Part shown: positions 8,547 through 16,119 of the stretch, piece by piece
Layout: every line of letters starts with the position of its first letter
How positions within the stretch are numbered: the stretch's first letter is position 1
Assembly (NCBI GenBank): GCA_034670065.1
Contig: JAXMOG010000007.1
Span: forward strand, 1-64,000
Direction: 5' to 3'
DNA from: Mesobacterium_A sp034670065
GTDB taxonomy: Bacteria > Pseudomonadota > Alphaproteobacteria > Rhodobacterales > Rhodobacteraceae
DNA: 64,000 bases
Program-made: the position numbers and the translations under genes
Notes under the pieces: generated by a model
What the model saw: the letters and a program-made list of their open reading frames with translations, nothing else
Databases searched by the model: none
What the model was told of the DNA's origin: nothing

Positions 8547-8621
8547 TGGTGCCCGGGGGCGGAATCGAACCACCGACACGAGGATTTTCAATCCACTGCT
8601 CTACCCCTGAGCTACCCGGGC
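8547..8621 (-). tRNA. tRNA-Phe (GAA)
   Basis: On the minus strand the 75-base sequence folds as a standard cloverleaf. The acceptor arm is GCCCGGG paired with CCCGGGC, the D arm carries AGCTCAGGGGTAGAGC, the anticodon loop is TTGAAAA with anticodon GAA, and the T arm has GGTTCGATTCC. The discriminator A and CCA end are encoded. Confidence 0.97.
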
Positions 8622-8747
8622 ACGGGTGAACGGGCTTCCGTTCGGGTGGTGTGGTACTAGACGAGCCAGAAAGCGGTGTCCAGTGCCAAAAACGCTGAAA
8701 ATATGCGGAAATTCAGAGTGTCGTCCGAAGTGATGGATTTATGCAAT

Positions 8748-8772
8748 CAGGCCGCCCCAAAAGGACGGCCTG
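8748..8772 (-). terminator. Hairpin downstream of the ATP sulfurylase gene
   Basis: CAGGCCG at 8748-8754 pairs with CGGCCTG at 8766-8772, 27 bases past the stop of the sulfurylase/APS-kinase gene. Only a weak T-run follows on the minus strand, so intrinsic termination is likely but not certain. Confidence 0.5.
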
Positions 8773-8798
8773 ACACATCAAAATACCATGGGAAACTG

Positions 8799-10508
8799 TC
8801 AGTGCGCTGCGATCAAACCAAGCGATTCCAGCTTCAAGATCACCTGATGGGCGCAATTGTCCACTTCGACGCCTTCGGTATCCACGCGCAGTTCTGGAAC
8901 TTCAGGGGCTTCATAAGGGTCTGAAATTCCGGTGAACTCCTTGATCTTACCTTCACGGGCCAACTTATAGAGACCCTTACGGTCACGGCGTTCACATTCG
9001 TCCAGCGAGGTAGCCACATGGACTTCAACGAAAGCACCGTATTGCTCGATCATTTCCCGAACAGCGCGACGTGTCGCTGTGTAAGGGGCGATGGGCGCGC
9101 AAAGAGCGATCCCGCCATTCTTGGTGATCTCAGACGCCACGTAGCCAATACGCTGAATATTGATGTCGCGATGTTCTTTCGAGAACCCCAACTCTGAGGA
9201 CAAGTGCTTACGCACAACGTCACCATCCAATAGCGTAACAGGACGCCCGCCCATTTCCATCAGCTTGACCATCAAAGCGTTGGCGATGGTGGATTTGCCG
9301 GAGCCAGACAAACCGGTGAAGAAAACGGTAAAGCCCTGCTTGGCCCGCGCCGGTTTGGTTTTGCGCAGTTCAGTCACCACTTCAGGGAAGCTGAACCATT
9401 CAGGAATTTCCAGACCCTCTGTCAGACGGCGGCGCAGCTCTGTGCCGGAAATATTCAGGACATTCACGCCCTCTTCAATTTCATCCGCTGGCTCGTACTG
9501 AGCACGTTCCTGAACGTAGACCATGTGTTTGAAATCGACCATTTCGATGCCGATTTCTTCCTGGTGCTTGCGAAACAACTCCTGCGCATCGTAGGGGCCA
9601 TAGAAATCGTCGCCAGCGCTGTTTTTACCCGGGCCAGCATGATCGCGACCAACGATGAAATGAGTACATCCGTGGTTCTTGCGGATGATACCGTGCCAAA
9701 CCGCCTCACGCGGGCCCGCCATACGCATGGCGAGGTTGAGCAACGACATTGTGGTCGTTGAGGCCGGGTACTTGTCCAGAACCGCCTCATAGCAGCGCAC
9801 ACGTGTGAAGTGGTCGACATCACCGGGTTTGGTCATCCCCACCACCGGGTGGATCAGAAGGTTGGCCTGAGCTTCCTTGGCGGCGCGGAACGTCAGCTCT
9901 TGGTGTGCACGGTGCAAAGGGTTGCGGGTTTGGAACGCAACAACCTTGCGCCAGCCCAGCTTGCGGAAATAAGCGCGTAATTCATTAGGAGTGTCGCGAC
10001 GACCACGGAAATCATAGTGAACAGGTTGCTGAATTCCGATGACAGGGCCACCCAAATACACCTTGCCCGCCGAATTGTGCAGGTAGTTGACCGCGGGATG
10101 CGCCAGATCATCTGCGCCATACACTTTCTCGGCTTCCAGGGACTTGTTCGGCACCCATTTGTCGGTGACGGTCATGGTTCCAAGAATGACGCCTTCCTGA
10201 TCCCGCAGGGCGATGTCTTGCCCCGGCTCAACCTGTGCGGCGAATTCTTCAGAGACATCCAGATTGATTGGCATCGGCCACAAACTGCCGTCTGCAAGGC
10301 GCATGTTTTCGACAACGCCGTTGTAGTCTGCTTCGCTCAGAAAGCCTTTCAGCGGATTGAACCCGCCGTTCATCAGCAACTCAAGGTCACAAATCTGACG
10401 CGGTGTCAGATCATGCGACACCAGATCGCCGGCTTCAGATTTCAGCTTCTGCGCGCTGTCATAAGATACATACAGTTCGGGAATTGGAGACAGATCGGTT
10501 ACAGGCAT
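8799..10508 (-). CDS. sat/cysC: Bifunctional sulfate adenylyltransferase / adenylylsulfate kinase
   Basis: The 569-residue enzyme activates sulfate in two steps. An N-terminal ATP sulfurylase (about 1-385) makes APS, and a C-terminal APS kinase (about 390-569) makes PAPS. The sulfurylase motifs are QTRNPLHRAH at 193-202 and GRDHAGPG at 287-294. The kinase has a complete P-loop GLSGSGKST at 399-407 and the DGDVVRKHL segment. The order sulfurylase-kinase resembles fungal Met3, but here the kinase P-loop is intact, so both activities are expected. It stands alone between tRNA-Phe and groEL with no other cys genes beside it. CysQ (45789-46559), which acts on the downstream by-product PAP, is elsewhere in the window. 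Confidence 0.96.
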   Translation of the reverse strand: MPVTDLSPIPELYVSYDSAQKLKSEAGDLVSHDLTPRQICDLELLMNGGFNPLKGFLSEADYNGVVENMRLADGSLWPMPINLDVSEEFAAQVEPGQDIALRDQEGVILGTMTVTDKWVPNKSLEAEKVYGADDLAHPAVNYLHNSAGKVYLGGPVIGIQQPVHYDFRGRRDTPNELRAYFRKLGWRKVVAFQTRNPLHRAHQELTFRAAKEAQANLLIHPVVGMTKPGDVDHFTRVRCYEAVLDKYPASTTTMSLLNLAMRMAGPREAVWHGIIRKNHGCTHFIVGRDHAGPGKNSAGDDFYGPYDAQELFRKHQEEIGIEMVDFKHMVYVQERAQYEPADEIEEGVNVLNISGTELRRRLTEGLEIPEWFSFPEVVTELRKTKPARAKQGFTVFFTGLSGSGKSTIANALMVKLMEMGGRPVTLLDGDVVRKHLSSELGFSKEHRDINIQRIGYVASEITKNGGIALCAPIAPYTATRRAVREMIEQYGAFVEVHVATSLDECERRDRKGLYKLAREGKIKEFTGISDPYEAPEVPELRVDTEGVEVDNCAHQVILKLESLGLIAAH

Positions 10509-10775
10509 CGGCCGCTTCTTTCATGCGTAAACAAAATTTTCTTTTGCGCCTTTACCTTTGGAATAGCCAAGAACGCAAGGTGACCGGTTGTCCTTAGCAC
10601 CCGTGTACGGCGAAAACGCGTGATATTTACGCCAATTTTGCTGCAGTGCGGAAAACTGCATTCTGTCCTTGGCGCAATCTAGCGACATTTTACCAATCCA
10701 GCTCAAAAAAGCGGCGAATCTTTTTGCCCGGCGAAAATCGAACGAACACGCGTCCTTTTATGGCTTTACTCAACG

Positions 10776-10803
10776 AAAAAGGGGCACCCCAAAGGGCGCC
10801 CCT
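10776..10803 (-). terminator. Rho-independent terminator of groES-groEL
   Basis: On the minus strand AGGGGCGCCC pairs with GGGTGCCCCT around a four-base loop and runs into TTTTTC. It lies 26 bases after the groEL stop. The remaining bases 10509-10775 before it hold the sulfurylase upstream region, with no gene visible. Confidence 0.9.
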
Positions 10804-10828
10804 AACTCTGTCAGATGACAGGCGATGA

Positions 10829-12478
10829 TTACATCATGCCGCCCATGCCACCCATTCCGCCCATGTCAGGCATGCCGCCGCCGGCGCCGCCATCTTTGGA
10901 TGGTTTGTCAGCAACCATAGCTTCGGTCGTGACCAACAGGCCTGCGATCGACGCTGCGTCTTCCAACGCGGTACGCACAACTTTGGCTGGGTCGATAACG
11001 CCGAATTTGAACATGTCACCATATTCATCGGTCTGAGCGTTGTAGCCGAATTTGACATCTTCGCTTTCGCGCACTTTGCCAGCAACAACCGAACCGTCAA
11101 CACCGGCGTTTTCAGCGATCTGGCGCAGAGGAGCTTCCAGCGCTTTGCGCACGATGGTGATACCAGCGTTTTGGTCAGCGTTCGCGCCTTCCAAGCCTGC
11201 CAGCACTTTGGCAGCTTGAACCAGCGCGGTACCACCGCCAACAACGATGCCTTCTTGAACGGCAGCGCGGGTTGCGTTCAGTGCGTCGTCGACGCGGTCT
11301 TTACGCTCTTTCACTTCGACTTCGGTCATGCCGCCAACGCGGATAACAGCAACACCGCCAGCCAGTTTGGCCACACGCTCTTGCAGTTTTTCACGATCGT
11401 AATCCGAGGTGGTTTCTTCGATCTGGTTACGGATCTGAGCAACACGTGCTGCGATCTCGGCCTTCTCGCCAGCGCCATCAACGATAGTGGTTTCGTCTTT
11501 GGTGATCTGGATTTTCTTGGCGGTGCCAAGCATATCCATGGTCACGCTTTCCAGCTTCATGCCCAGATCTTCGCTGATAACCTGACCACCGGTCAGGATT
11601 GCGATGTCCTGCAGCATGGCTTTACGGCGATCGCCGAAGCCTGGTGCTTTAACCGCTGCGATCTTCAGACCGCCGCGCAGCTTGTTAACAACCAAAGTTG
11701 CCAGTGCTTCGCCTTCAACGTCTTCTGCAATGATCAGCAGAGGCTTCTGCGACTGAATCACAGCTTCCAACAGCGGAACCATTGGCTGCAGCGAGGACAG
11801 TTTCTTTTCGTGCAGCAGGATCAGACAGTCGTCCAGCTCTGCATTCATTTTGTCAGCGTTGGTCACGAAGTAAGGCGACAGGTAGCCGCGATCGAACTGC
11901 ATGCCTTCGACAACGTCGGTCTCGGTTTCCAGACCTTTGTTCTCTTCGACGGTGATTACACCTTCGTTGCCAACTTTTTGCATCGCATCAGCGATCTGAC
12001 GACCGATTTCGGATTCGCCGTTCGCCGAGATGGTGCCAACCTGAGCAACTTCATCGCTGTCTTCAACCGGACGCGATGCGTTTTTGATCGCATCAACGAC
12101 TTTGGCAGTTGCCAGATCGATGCCGCGCTTCAGGTCCATTGGGTTCATGCCAGCAGCAACCGACTTCAGGCCTTCTTTGACAATCGCCTGAGCCAGAACG
12201 GTGGCTGTTGTGGTGCCGTCACCGGCTTCGTCGTTGGTGCGGGAAGCAACTTCCTTCACCATTTGTGCGCCCATGTTCTCGAACTTGTCTTCCAGTTCGA
12301 TCTCTTTGGCAACGGATACGCCGTCTTTGGTGATGCGTGGTGCACCGAACGACTTGTCCAGAATTACATTGCGGCCTTTAGGGCCCAGCGTGACTTTGAC
12401 CGCATCGGCCAAAATGTTCACGCCTTTCAGCATCTTGTTACGTGCGTCGGTATCGAATTTGACGTCCTTGGCAGACAT
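10829..12478 (-). CDS. groL: 60 kDa chaperonin GroEL
   Basis: The protein has 549 residues, the usual GroEL length. The N-terminus (AAKDVKF-like: MSAKDVKFDTDARNKM), the ATP-site motif GDGTTTATVLA and the C-terminal Gly-Met-rich tail are present. It forms the double-ring folding cage for cytosolic proteins with GroES. It follows groES by 48 bases in the same operon, so the CIRCE site and promoter before groES should control both. GAGAG lies ahead of its ATG. Confidence 0.99.
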   Translation of the reverse strand: MSAKDVKFDTDARNKMLKGVNILADAVKVTLGPKGRNVILDKSFGAPRITKDGVSVAKEIELEDKFENMGAQMVKEVASRTNDEAGDGTTTATVLAQAIVKEGLKSVAAGMNPMDLKRGIDLATAKVVDAIKNASRPVEDSDEVAQVGTISANGESEIGRQIADAMQKVGNEGVITVEENKGLETETDVVEGMQFDRGYLSPYFVTNADKMNAELDDCLILLHEKKLSSLQPMVPLLEAVIQSQKPLLIIAEDVEGEALATLVVNKLRGGLKIAAVKAPGFGDRRKAMLQDIAILTGGQVISEDLGMKLESVTMDMLGTAKKIQITKDETTIVDGAGEKAEIAARVAQIRNQIEETTSDYDREKLQERVAKLAGGVAVIRVGGMTEVEVKERKDRVDDALNATRAAVQEGIVVGGGTALVQAAKVLAGLEGANADQNAGITIVRKALEAPLRQIAENAGVDGSVVAGKVRESEDVKFGYNAQTDEYGDMFKFGVIDPAKVVRTALEDAASIAGLLVTTEAMVADKPSKDGGAGGGMPDMGGMGGMGGMM

Positions 12479-12526
12479 AAGTGTCTCTCCTTTGACTAAA
12501 ATTTTGGATCTTTAGAGGAAGCGGCC

Positions 12527-12814
12527 TCAGGCGATAATGCCCAGGATGTCGCTTTCCTTCATGATCAACAGCTCTTCGCCGTCCAGCGAGACTTCTGTGC
12601 CGGACCATTTGCCGAACAGAATCTTGTCGCCTTCTTTAACGGCCATCTCGATCAGCTCGCCGCTGTCTTTGCGGGCGCCTTCGCCACAAGAAACAACCAC
12701 GCCTTCAGCTGGTTTTTCTTTGGCGCTTTCAGGAATGATCAAGCCACCGGCTGTCTTCTCATCGCCTTCAACGCGACGAACCAACACGCGATCGTGAAGC
12801 GGTTTAAATGCCAT
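12527..12814 (-). CDS. groES: 10 kDa co-chaperonin GroES
   Basis: The 95-residue co-chaperonin begins MAFKPLHDRVLVRRVEGDE and contains the mobile-loop segment KTAGGLIIPESAKEKP that contacts GroEL. I chose the ATG at 12814, preceded by GGAGAC, rather than an upstream in-frame ATG at 12877 that lies inside the CIRCE operator. It is first in the groES-groEL operon. Confidence 0.98.
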   Translation of the reverse strand: MAFKPLHDRVLVRRVEGDEKTAGGLIIPESAKEKPAEGVVVSCGEGARKDSGELIEMAVKEGDKILFGKWSGTEVSLDGEELLIMKESDILGIIA

Positions 12815-12867
12815 CTTCGAGTCTCCTTGCTCAAAGTTAATCTCTTGACCCTCCGCGAACCGAAGGA

Positions 12868-12900
12868 CCGTTATCACTCACCACCAGCGAGTGATAACGG
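12868..12900 (-). promoter_or_regulatory. CIRCE operator (HrcA site) of groES-groEL
   Basis: The arms CCGTTATCACTC (12868-12879) and GAGTGATAACGG (12889-12900) are perfect 12-base inverted repeats separated by nine bases. This matches the CIRCE consensus TTAGCACTC-N9-GAGTGCTAA except for a symmetrical G to T change in each arm. It sits between the promoter and the groES start. HrcA repression of the operon is the known function of this element. Confidence 0.9.
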
Positions 12901-12904
12901 CGCA

Positions 12905-12933
12905 TAACTATGGATGCCAAAGATTGGAGTCAA
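12905..12933 (-). promoter_or_regulatory. Putative sigma-70 type promoter of groES-groEL
   Basis: On the minus strand TTGACT (-35) is followed after exactly 17 bases by TAGTTA (-10). The CIRCE dyad begins five bases downstream, so HrcA bound there would cover the start site. This fits the classical repression arrangement. No RpoH-type consensus was identified with confidence. Confidence 0.65.
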
Positions 12934-13044
12934 CAGTTTCGAAAAGGATTCCGACGCAAAAAAATTTCGAAATGTACCTTTCCGGCTGGCGCTGGAACCC
13001 AAAACACTGTGTGATACCGCGAACCACAAATCTGGACCACATTG

Positions 13045-13959
13045 ATGGCAACGCAAGTCTCTACGCCTATTGTTCCAACGGGCGGCCCCAGCTCGGCGGA
13101 CAACCTTCGCGGCATAATGCTTATGGGACTTGGTTTTTTTGTATTTGCCGGTGCTGATGCCATGGCAAAGGTGCTGACCCAGTCACTGCATCCGCTTCAG
13201 ATCGTTTGGTTTCGCCAATCCGGGTTATTTGCTGCCGTCGTGATCTATGTGGCGTTGAAGGGCATGCATGTGCTGCGCTCTCACCACCCGTTTCTGCAAA
13301 TCGGCCGCGGGATTACGGCAACCGGATCAGCAGTCGGCTTTATCACCGCACTGGCGTTTGTGCCGCTGGCCGATGCCACTTCTGTGACCTTCATCGCACC
13401 GTTCTTGGTGACCGTTCTGGGAGCGTTGATTCTGCGTGAACCGGTTGGATTACGCCGCTGGCTGGCAGTGGCCACCGGCTTTGCCGGGATGCTGATTGTG
13501 GTCCGGCCAGGAATGGGTGTTTTTCATCCGGCGATTGGTCTTGTCATCATGGCTGCAACTTTCTTTGCCTTTCGCCAAATCCTGTCTCGCATGCTGAGCG
13601 GACAAGAAAGCATCATGACCACTGTCGCCTATACATCCATTACCTCCTTCTTGCTGGCATCAGTGGCCCTGCCCTTCGTGTGGAAAACACCAAGTACGTC
13701 ACAGGAATGGATGCTGGTACTGGGGCTTGCCAGCACGGCCGCCTTGGGGGAATTCCTGATTATTCAGGCGCTGGATATTGCCCATGCCGTGGTCGTGGCA
13801 CCGCTGCAATACTCGCTTATCCTATGGAGCACAGGCTACGGGTTTGTGATCTTCAGCCAGCTGCCAGACTCTTGGACATTGGTCGGCTGCGCCATCATCG
13901 TGGCATCTGGCTTGTACACATTGAACCGGGAACGGATCGCCGCAAAAAGACAGGCTTAA
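13045..13959 (+). CDS. DMT family (EamA) transporter
   Basis: The 304-residue membrane protein has about ten hydrophobic segments arranged as two EamA repeats, the fold of the drug/metabolite transporter superfamily. The substrate cannot be read from the sequence. I took the ATG at 13045. A TTG codon directly before it is an alternative, and no strong ribosome binding site is seen. It is divergent from groES across about 230 bases and ends in a four-base convergent overlap with the VOC gene. Confidence 0.88.
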   Translation: MATQVSTPIVPTGGPSSADNLRGIMLMGLGFFVFAGADAMAKVLTQSLHPLQIVWFRQSGLFAAVVIYVALKGMHVLRSHHPFLQIGRGITATGSAVGFITALAFVPLADATSVTFIAPFLVTVLGALILREPVGLRRWLAVATGFAGMLIVVRPGMGVFHPAIGLVIMAATFFAFRQILSRMLSGQESIMTTVAYTSITSFLLASVALPFVWKTPSTSQEWMLVLGLASTAALGEFLIIQALDIAHAVVVAPLQYSLILWSTGYGFVIFSQLPDSWTLVGCAIIVASGLYTLNRERIAAKRQA

Positions 13960-14369
13960 CTGGCGAACACTTGGTCGAAATCAGCAAAGCCCTTGATCTC
14001 AATCGGATTACCCGACGGATCAAAGAAAAACATTGTTCGTTGCTCACCAGGCTGCCCCTCGAACCGCACAACGGGCGGGATATCAAACGCCACGCCACGC
14101 TGTTCCAAACGCTCAGCCAAAGCCAACCAATCCTGCAAGGGTAAGACCACACCCAGATGGGGCATCATGACCTGATGCGCCCCAACAATACCGGTGCGCC
14201 GGGTGGCAAACGGCTCACCAAGATGCAAGGACAATTGATGCCCGAAGAAGTCAAAATCCACCCAAGTGTCAGTACTGCGCCCCTCAGCACACCCCAACAA
14301 GGTTCCGTAAAACTGGCGCGTGGCCTCCAGGTCAGTGACGTTGATCGCCAGATGAAAAACCGACTTCAT
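13956..14369 (-). CDS. VOC family (glyoxalase/dioxygenase-like) protein
   Basis: This 137-residue protein has the vicinal-oxygen-chelate fold. It starts MKSVFHLAINVTDLEATRQFY, carries a central HLGVVLPLQDW segment, and ends with the signature FFFDPSGNPIEIKG. Metal ligands H7, H77-region and the late glutamate E are in the usual places. Relatives range from lyases to dioxygenases, so the reaction is unknown. The ATG at 14369 overlaps the stop of the DUF2161 gene by four bases, so the pair is translationally coupled. Confidence 0.88.
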   Translation of the reverse strand: MKSVFHLAINVTDLEATRQFYGTLLGCAEGRSTDTWVDFDFFGHQLSLHLGEPFATRRTGIVGAHQVMMPHLGVVLPLQDWLALAERLEQRGVAFDIPPVVRFEGQPGEQRTMFFFDPSGNPIEIKGFADFDQVFAS

Positions 14370-15064
14370 GCTTGCTCCTGCTCTGGAACCACAGGTGGCG
14401 CAGCTTCCCAACTGTAGGCCCAATCCACCAACCCTTTGCGCCCCGCCTCTGTCAATCCGTAAACCCCGGTTTCAACCCGCTCAAACCATCCATAGTGGTT
14501 GTCGCGCATCATTCGTGTGGCTGTTTTGACACCCGTCGCGCTGGCAACATCCCGTCCCCGGTGCGCGCCCTCTTCGGCCAGATACGCAGCACAGCGCAGC
14601 GCCTCTTGCCGATAAGCCGTAACGATACCGTGGCGCGTGGCGCCGCCTTCGTTCGGATCGCCTTGTAACCTTTGAAACGCCCGCAACAATTTGACCTGAG
14701 CATTCTTGTTTTTGCGCGGGGCAAAAGGCCCCGGATCACACAGCACTTCGGCCTGACCATCGCGAACCGTAATGCAGCCCAACCCCAAACGCCGACACAA
14801 AGCCAAATTGTCCCGCACAGCCCGCCGTGCGGTGCGCCCGGTTGGCCGTGGCACGGCAATGTAGACCGCATCTGTTATCCGCAATCGCGCAACGGCCTGA
14901 TGATACAGCGCCAAACTGATCCGCAGCTTCAACTCAACGATAACCGGCGGCTCGTCTCCGCGAACGGCCACCAAATCAGCCGCGCCGACTTCGCCCTTCA
15001 CGTCATAGCCCTGCTGAACAAGCAATGCTTTGACCGGAGCATATAAAGTGCTTTCCCGTTCCAT
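14366..15064 (-). CDS. DUF2161 protein with PD-(D/E)XK-like core
   Basis: The 232-residue protein matches my recollection of the DUF2161 (COG5482) family. Near the N-terminus E-x3-ADLVAV-x7-VIVELK reads like the acidic core of a PD-(D/E)XK nuclease: a glutamate, then ADLVAV, then E-L-K. The C-terminal 80 residues look like a winged-helix domain (TGVKTATRMMRDN...YGLTEAGRKGLVDW). A nuclease or DNA-binding role is inference, and some databases call relatives phosphodiesterases. I chose the ATG at 15064, where the conserved region starts. An upstream ATG at 15151 would collide with the divergent TraB gene. It is coupled to the VOC gene. Confidence 0.75.
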   Translation of the reverse strand: MERESTLYAPVKALLVQQGYDVKGEVGAADLVAVRGDEPPVIVELKLRISLALYHQAVARLRITDAVYIAVPRPTGRTARRAVRDNLALCRRLGLGCITVRDGQAEVLCDPGPFAPRKNKNAQVKLLRAFQRLQGDPNEGGATRHGIVTAYRQEALRCAAYLAEEGAHRGRDVASATGVKTATRMMRDNHYGWFERVETGVYGLTEAGRKGLVDWAYSWEAAPPVVPEQEQA

Positions 15065-15149
15065 CGCAGGCGCATTCTTGCGGCAGCCCTCTTGCTTGTC
15101 TAGCCCGCCTGCCCCCACTAGGCTCTGACCGTGAATATATGAGGTTTCC

Positions 15150-16115
15150 ATGTTGCGACTGACCCTTGCCCTGATGCTTTTCGCCACGCAAATAAATGCG
15201 CAATGCGGGGGTACGGACCTGCGGCCATCTCTGCCAGAAAACATACAGGCAGAACTACACGACACGGTCCAGCAGACTCCATTTGCCGAGGGCAATCATT
15301 GGCTAGCCAAGAAAGGCAATCAGAAGATTCACATCCTGGGCACGATGCACGTGAATGACAGACGCATGCAGGGCCCCGCCAAGCGGATAGAACCCATTGT
15401 TGCAGCCGCAGATATTATTCTGTTGGAAATGGACAAAGCCGAACAGGAAAAGCTTCAAAGCGCGGTACAAACGCGGCCAGAGATGTTGTTGCTGACGCAA
15501 ACATCCCTGCCCGAACTGATGCCAGAGGAAGAATGGCAGAAACTGGCACAAGCTGCCCGTGACCGTGGCATTCCCGCTGTAATGGCCGCGAAATTTCAAC
15601 CTTGGTATCTGTCGATGATGCTGGCCATTCCACCCTGCATGATGTCAGAACTGACCGAGCAGCAAGGGTTGGACCACCAGATCATGGCCATGGCTCAGCG
15701 CAGCGACACGCCGACAGCCGCGCTGGAACCCTTCGACACCATCTTCAACACCTTCAACAGCGAAGACCTGGAAACCCAGATAGAGTTTTTGTCGCTGAAC
15801 CTGCCCGATGCCAAACAATCAGAAGACATGATGGCCACGATGCGGGCCGTGTATTTTGACGAACAAAGCGCCCAAGCTTGGCAATTGTCGCGGCTGTTCG
15901 CAGATATTCCGCCAGCAGATCGCGATGCGGTATTTGCTGAAATGGAGCAAGGCGTGCTGATTGATCGAAACGTTGCGTGGATCGACGTGATCGCCACCCA
16001 CAAAGACAAAGGCACCATTCTGATTGCGGTTGGTGCAGCCCATTTGCCCGGCGATCAGGGCGTTTTAAACTTGCTGGCGCAACAAGGGTATTCCCTGACG
16101 CGCCAGCCTTTCTGA
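15150..16115 (+). CDS. TraB/GumN family protein, exported
   Basis: The 321-residue protein begins with a signal peptide (about 18 residues, ending INAQ) and belongs to the TraB/GumN family. Characteristic segments are ILGTMHVND near residue 67 and the C-terminal VGAAHLPGDQGVLNLL. Related superfamily members (Tiki, EreA, ChaN) bind metals or cleave small substrates with Glu/His pairs. Its own function is unknown. It is divergent from the DUF2161 gene across 85 bases and converges on the M3 peptidase gene. Confidence 0.88.
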   Translation: MLRLTLALMLFATQINAQCGGTDLRPSLPENIQAELHDTVQQTPFAEGNHWLAKKGNQKIHILGTMHVNDRRMQGPAKRIEPIVAAADIILLEMDKAEQEKLQSAVQTRPEMLLLTQTSLPELMPEEEWQKLAQAARDRGIPAVMAAKFQPWYLSMMLAIPPCMMSELTEQQGLDHQIMAMAQRSDTPTAALEPFDTIFNTFNSEDLETQIEFLSLNLPDAKQSEDMMATMRAVYFDEQSAQAWQLSRLFADIPPADRDAVFAEMEQGVLIDRNVAWIDVIATHKDKGTILIAVGAAHLPGDQGVLNLLAQQGYSLTRQPF

Positions 16116-16119
16116 TCAG

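Noticed and set aside
11171..12499. 442-codon open frame on the plus strand opposite groEL
   Set aside because: It is the mirror of the groEL coding sequence, with no domain and no ribosome binding site. Long antisense frames are common over GC-rich genes.
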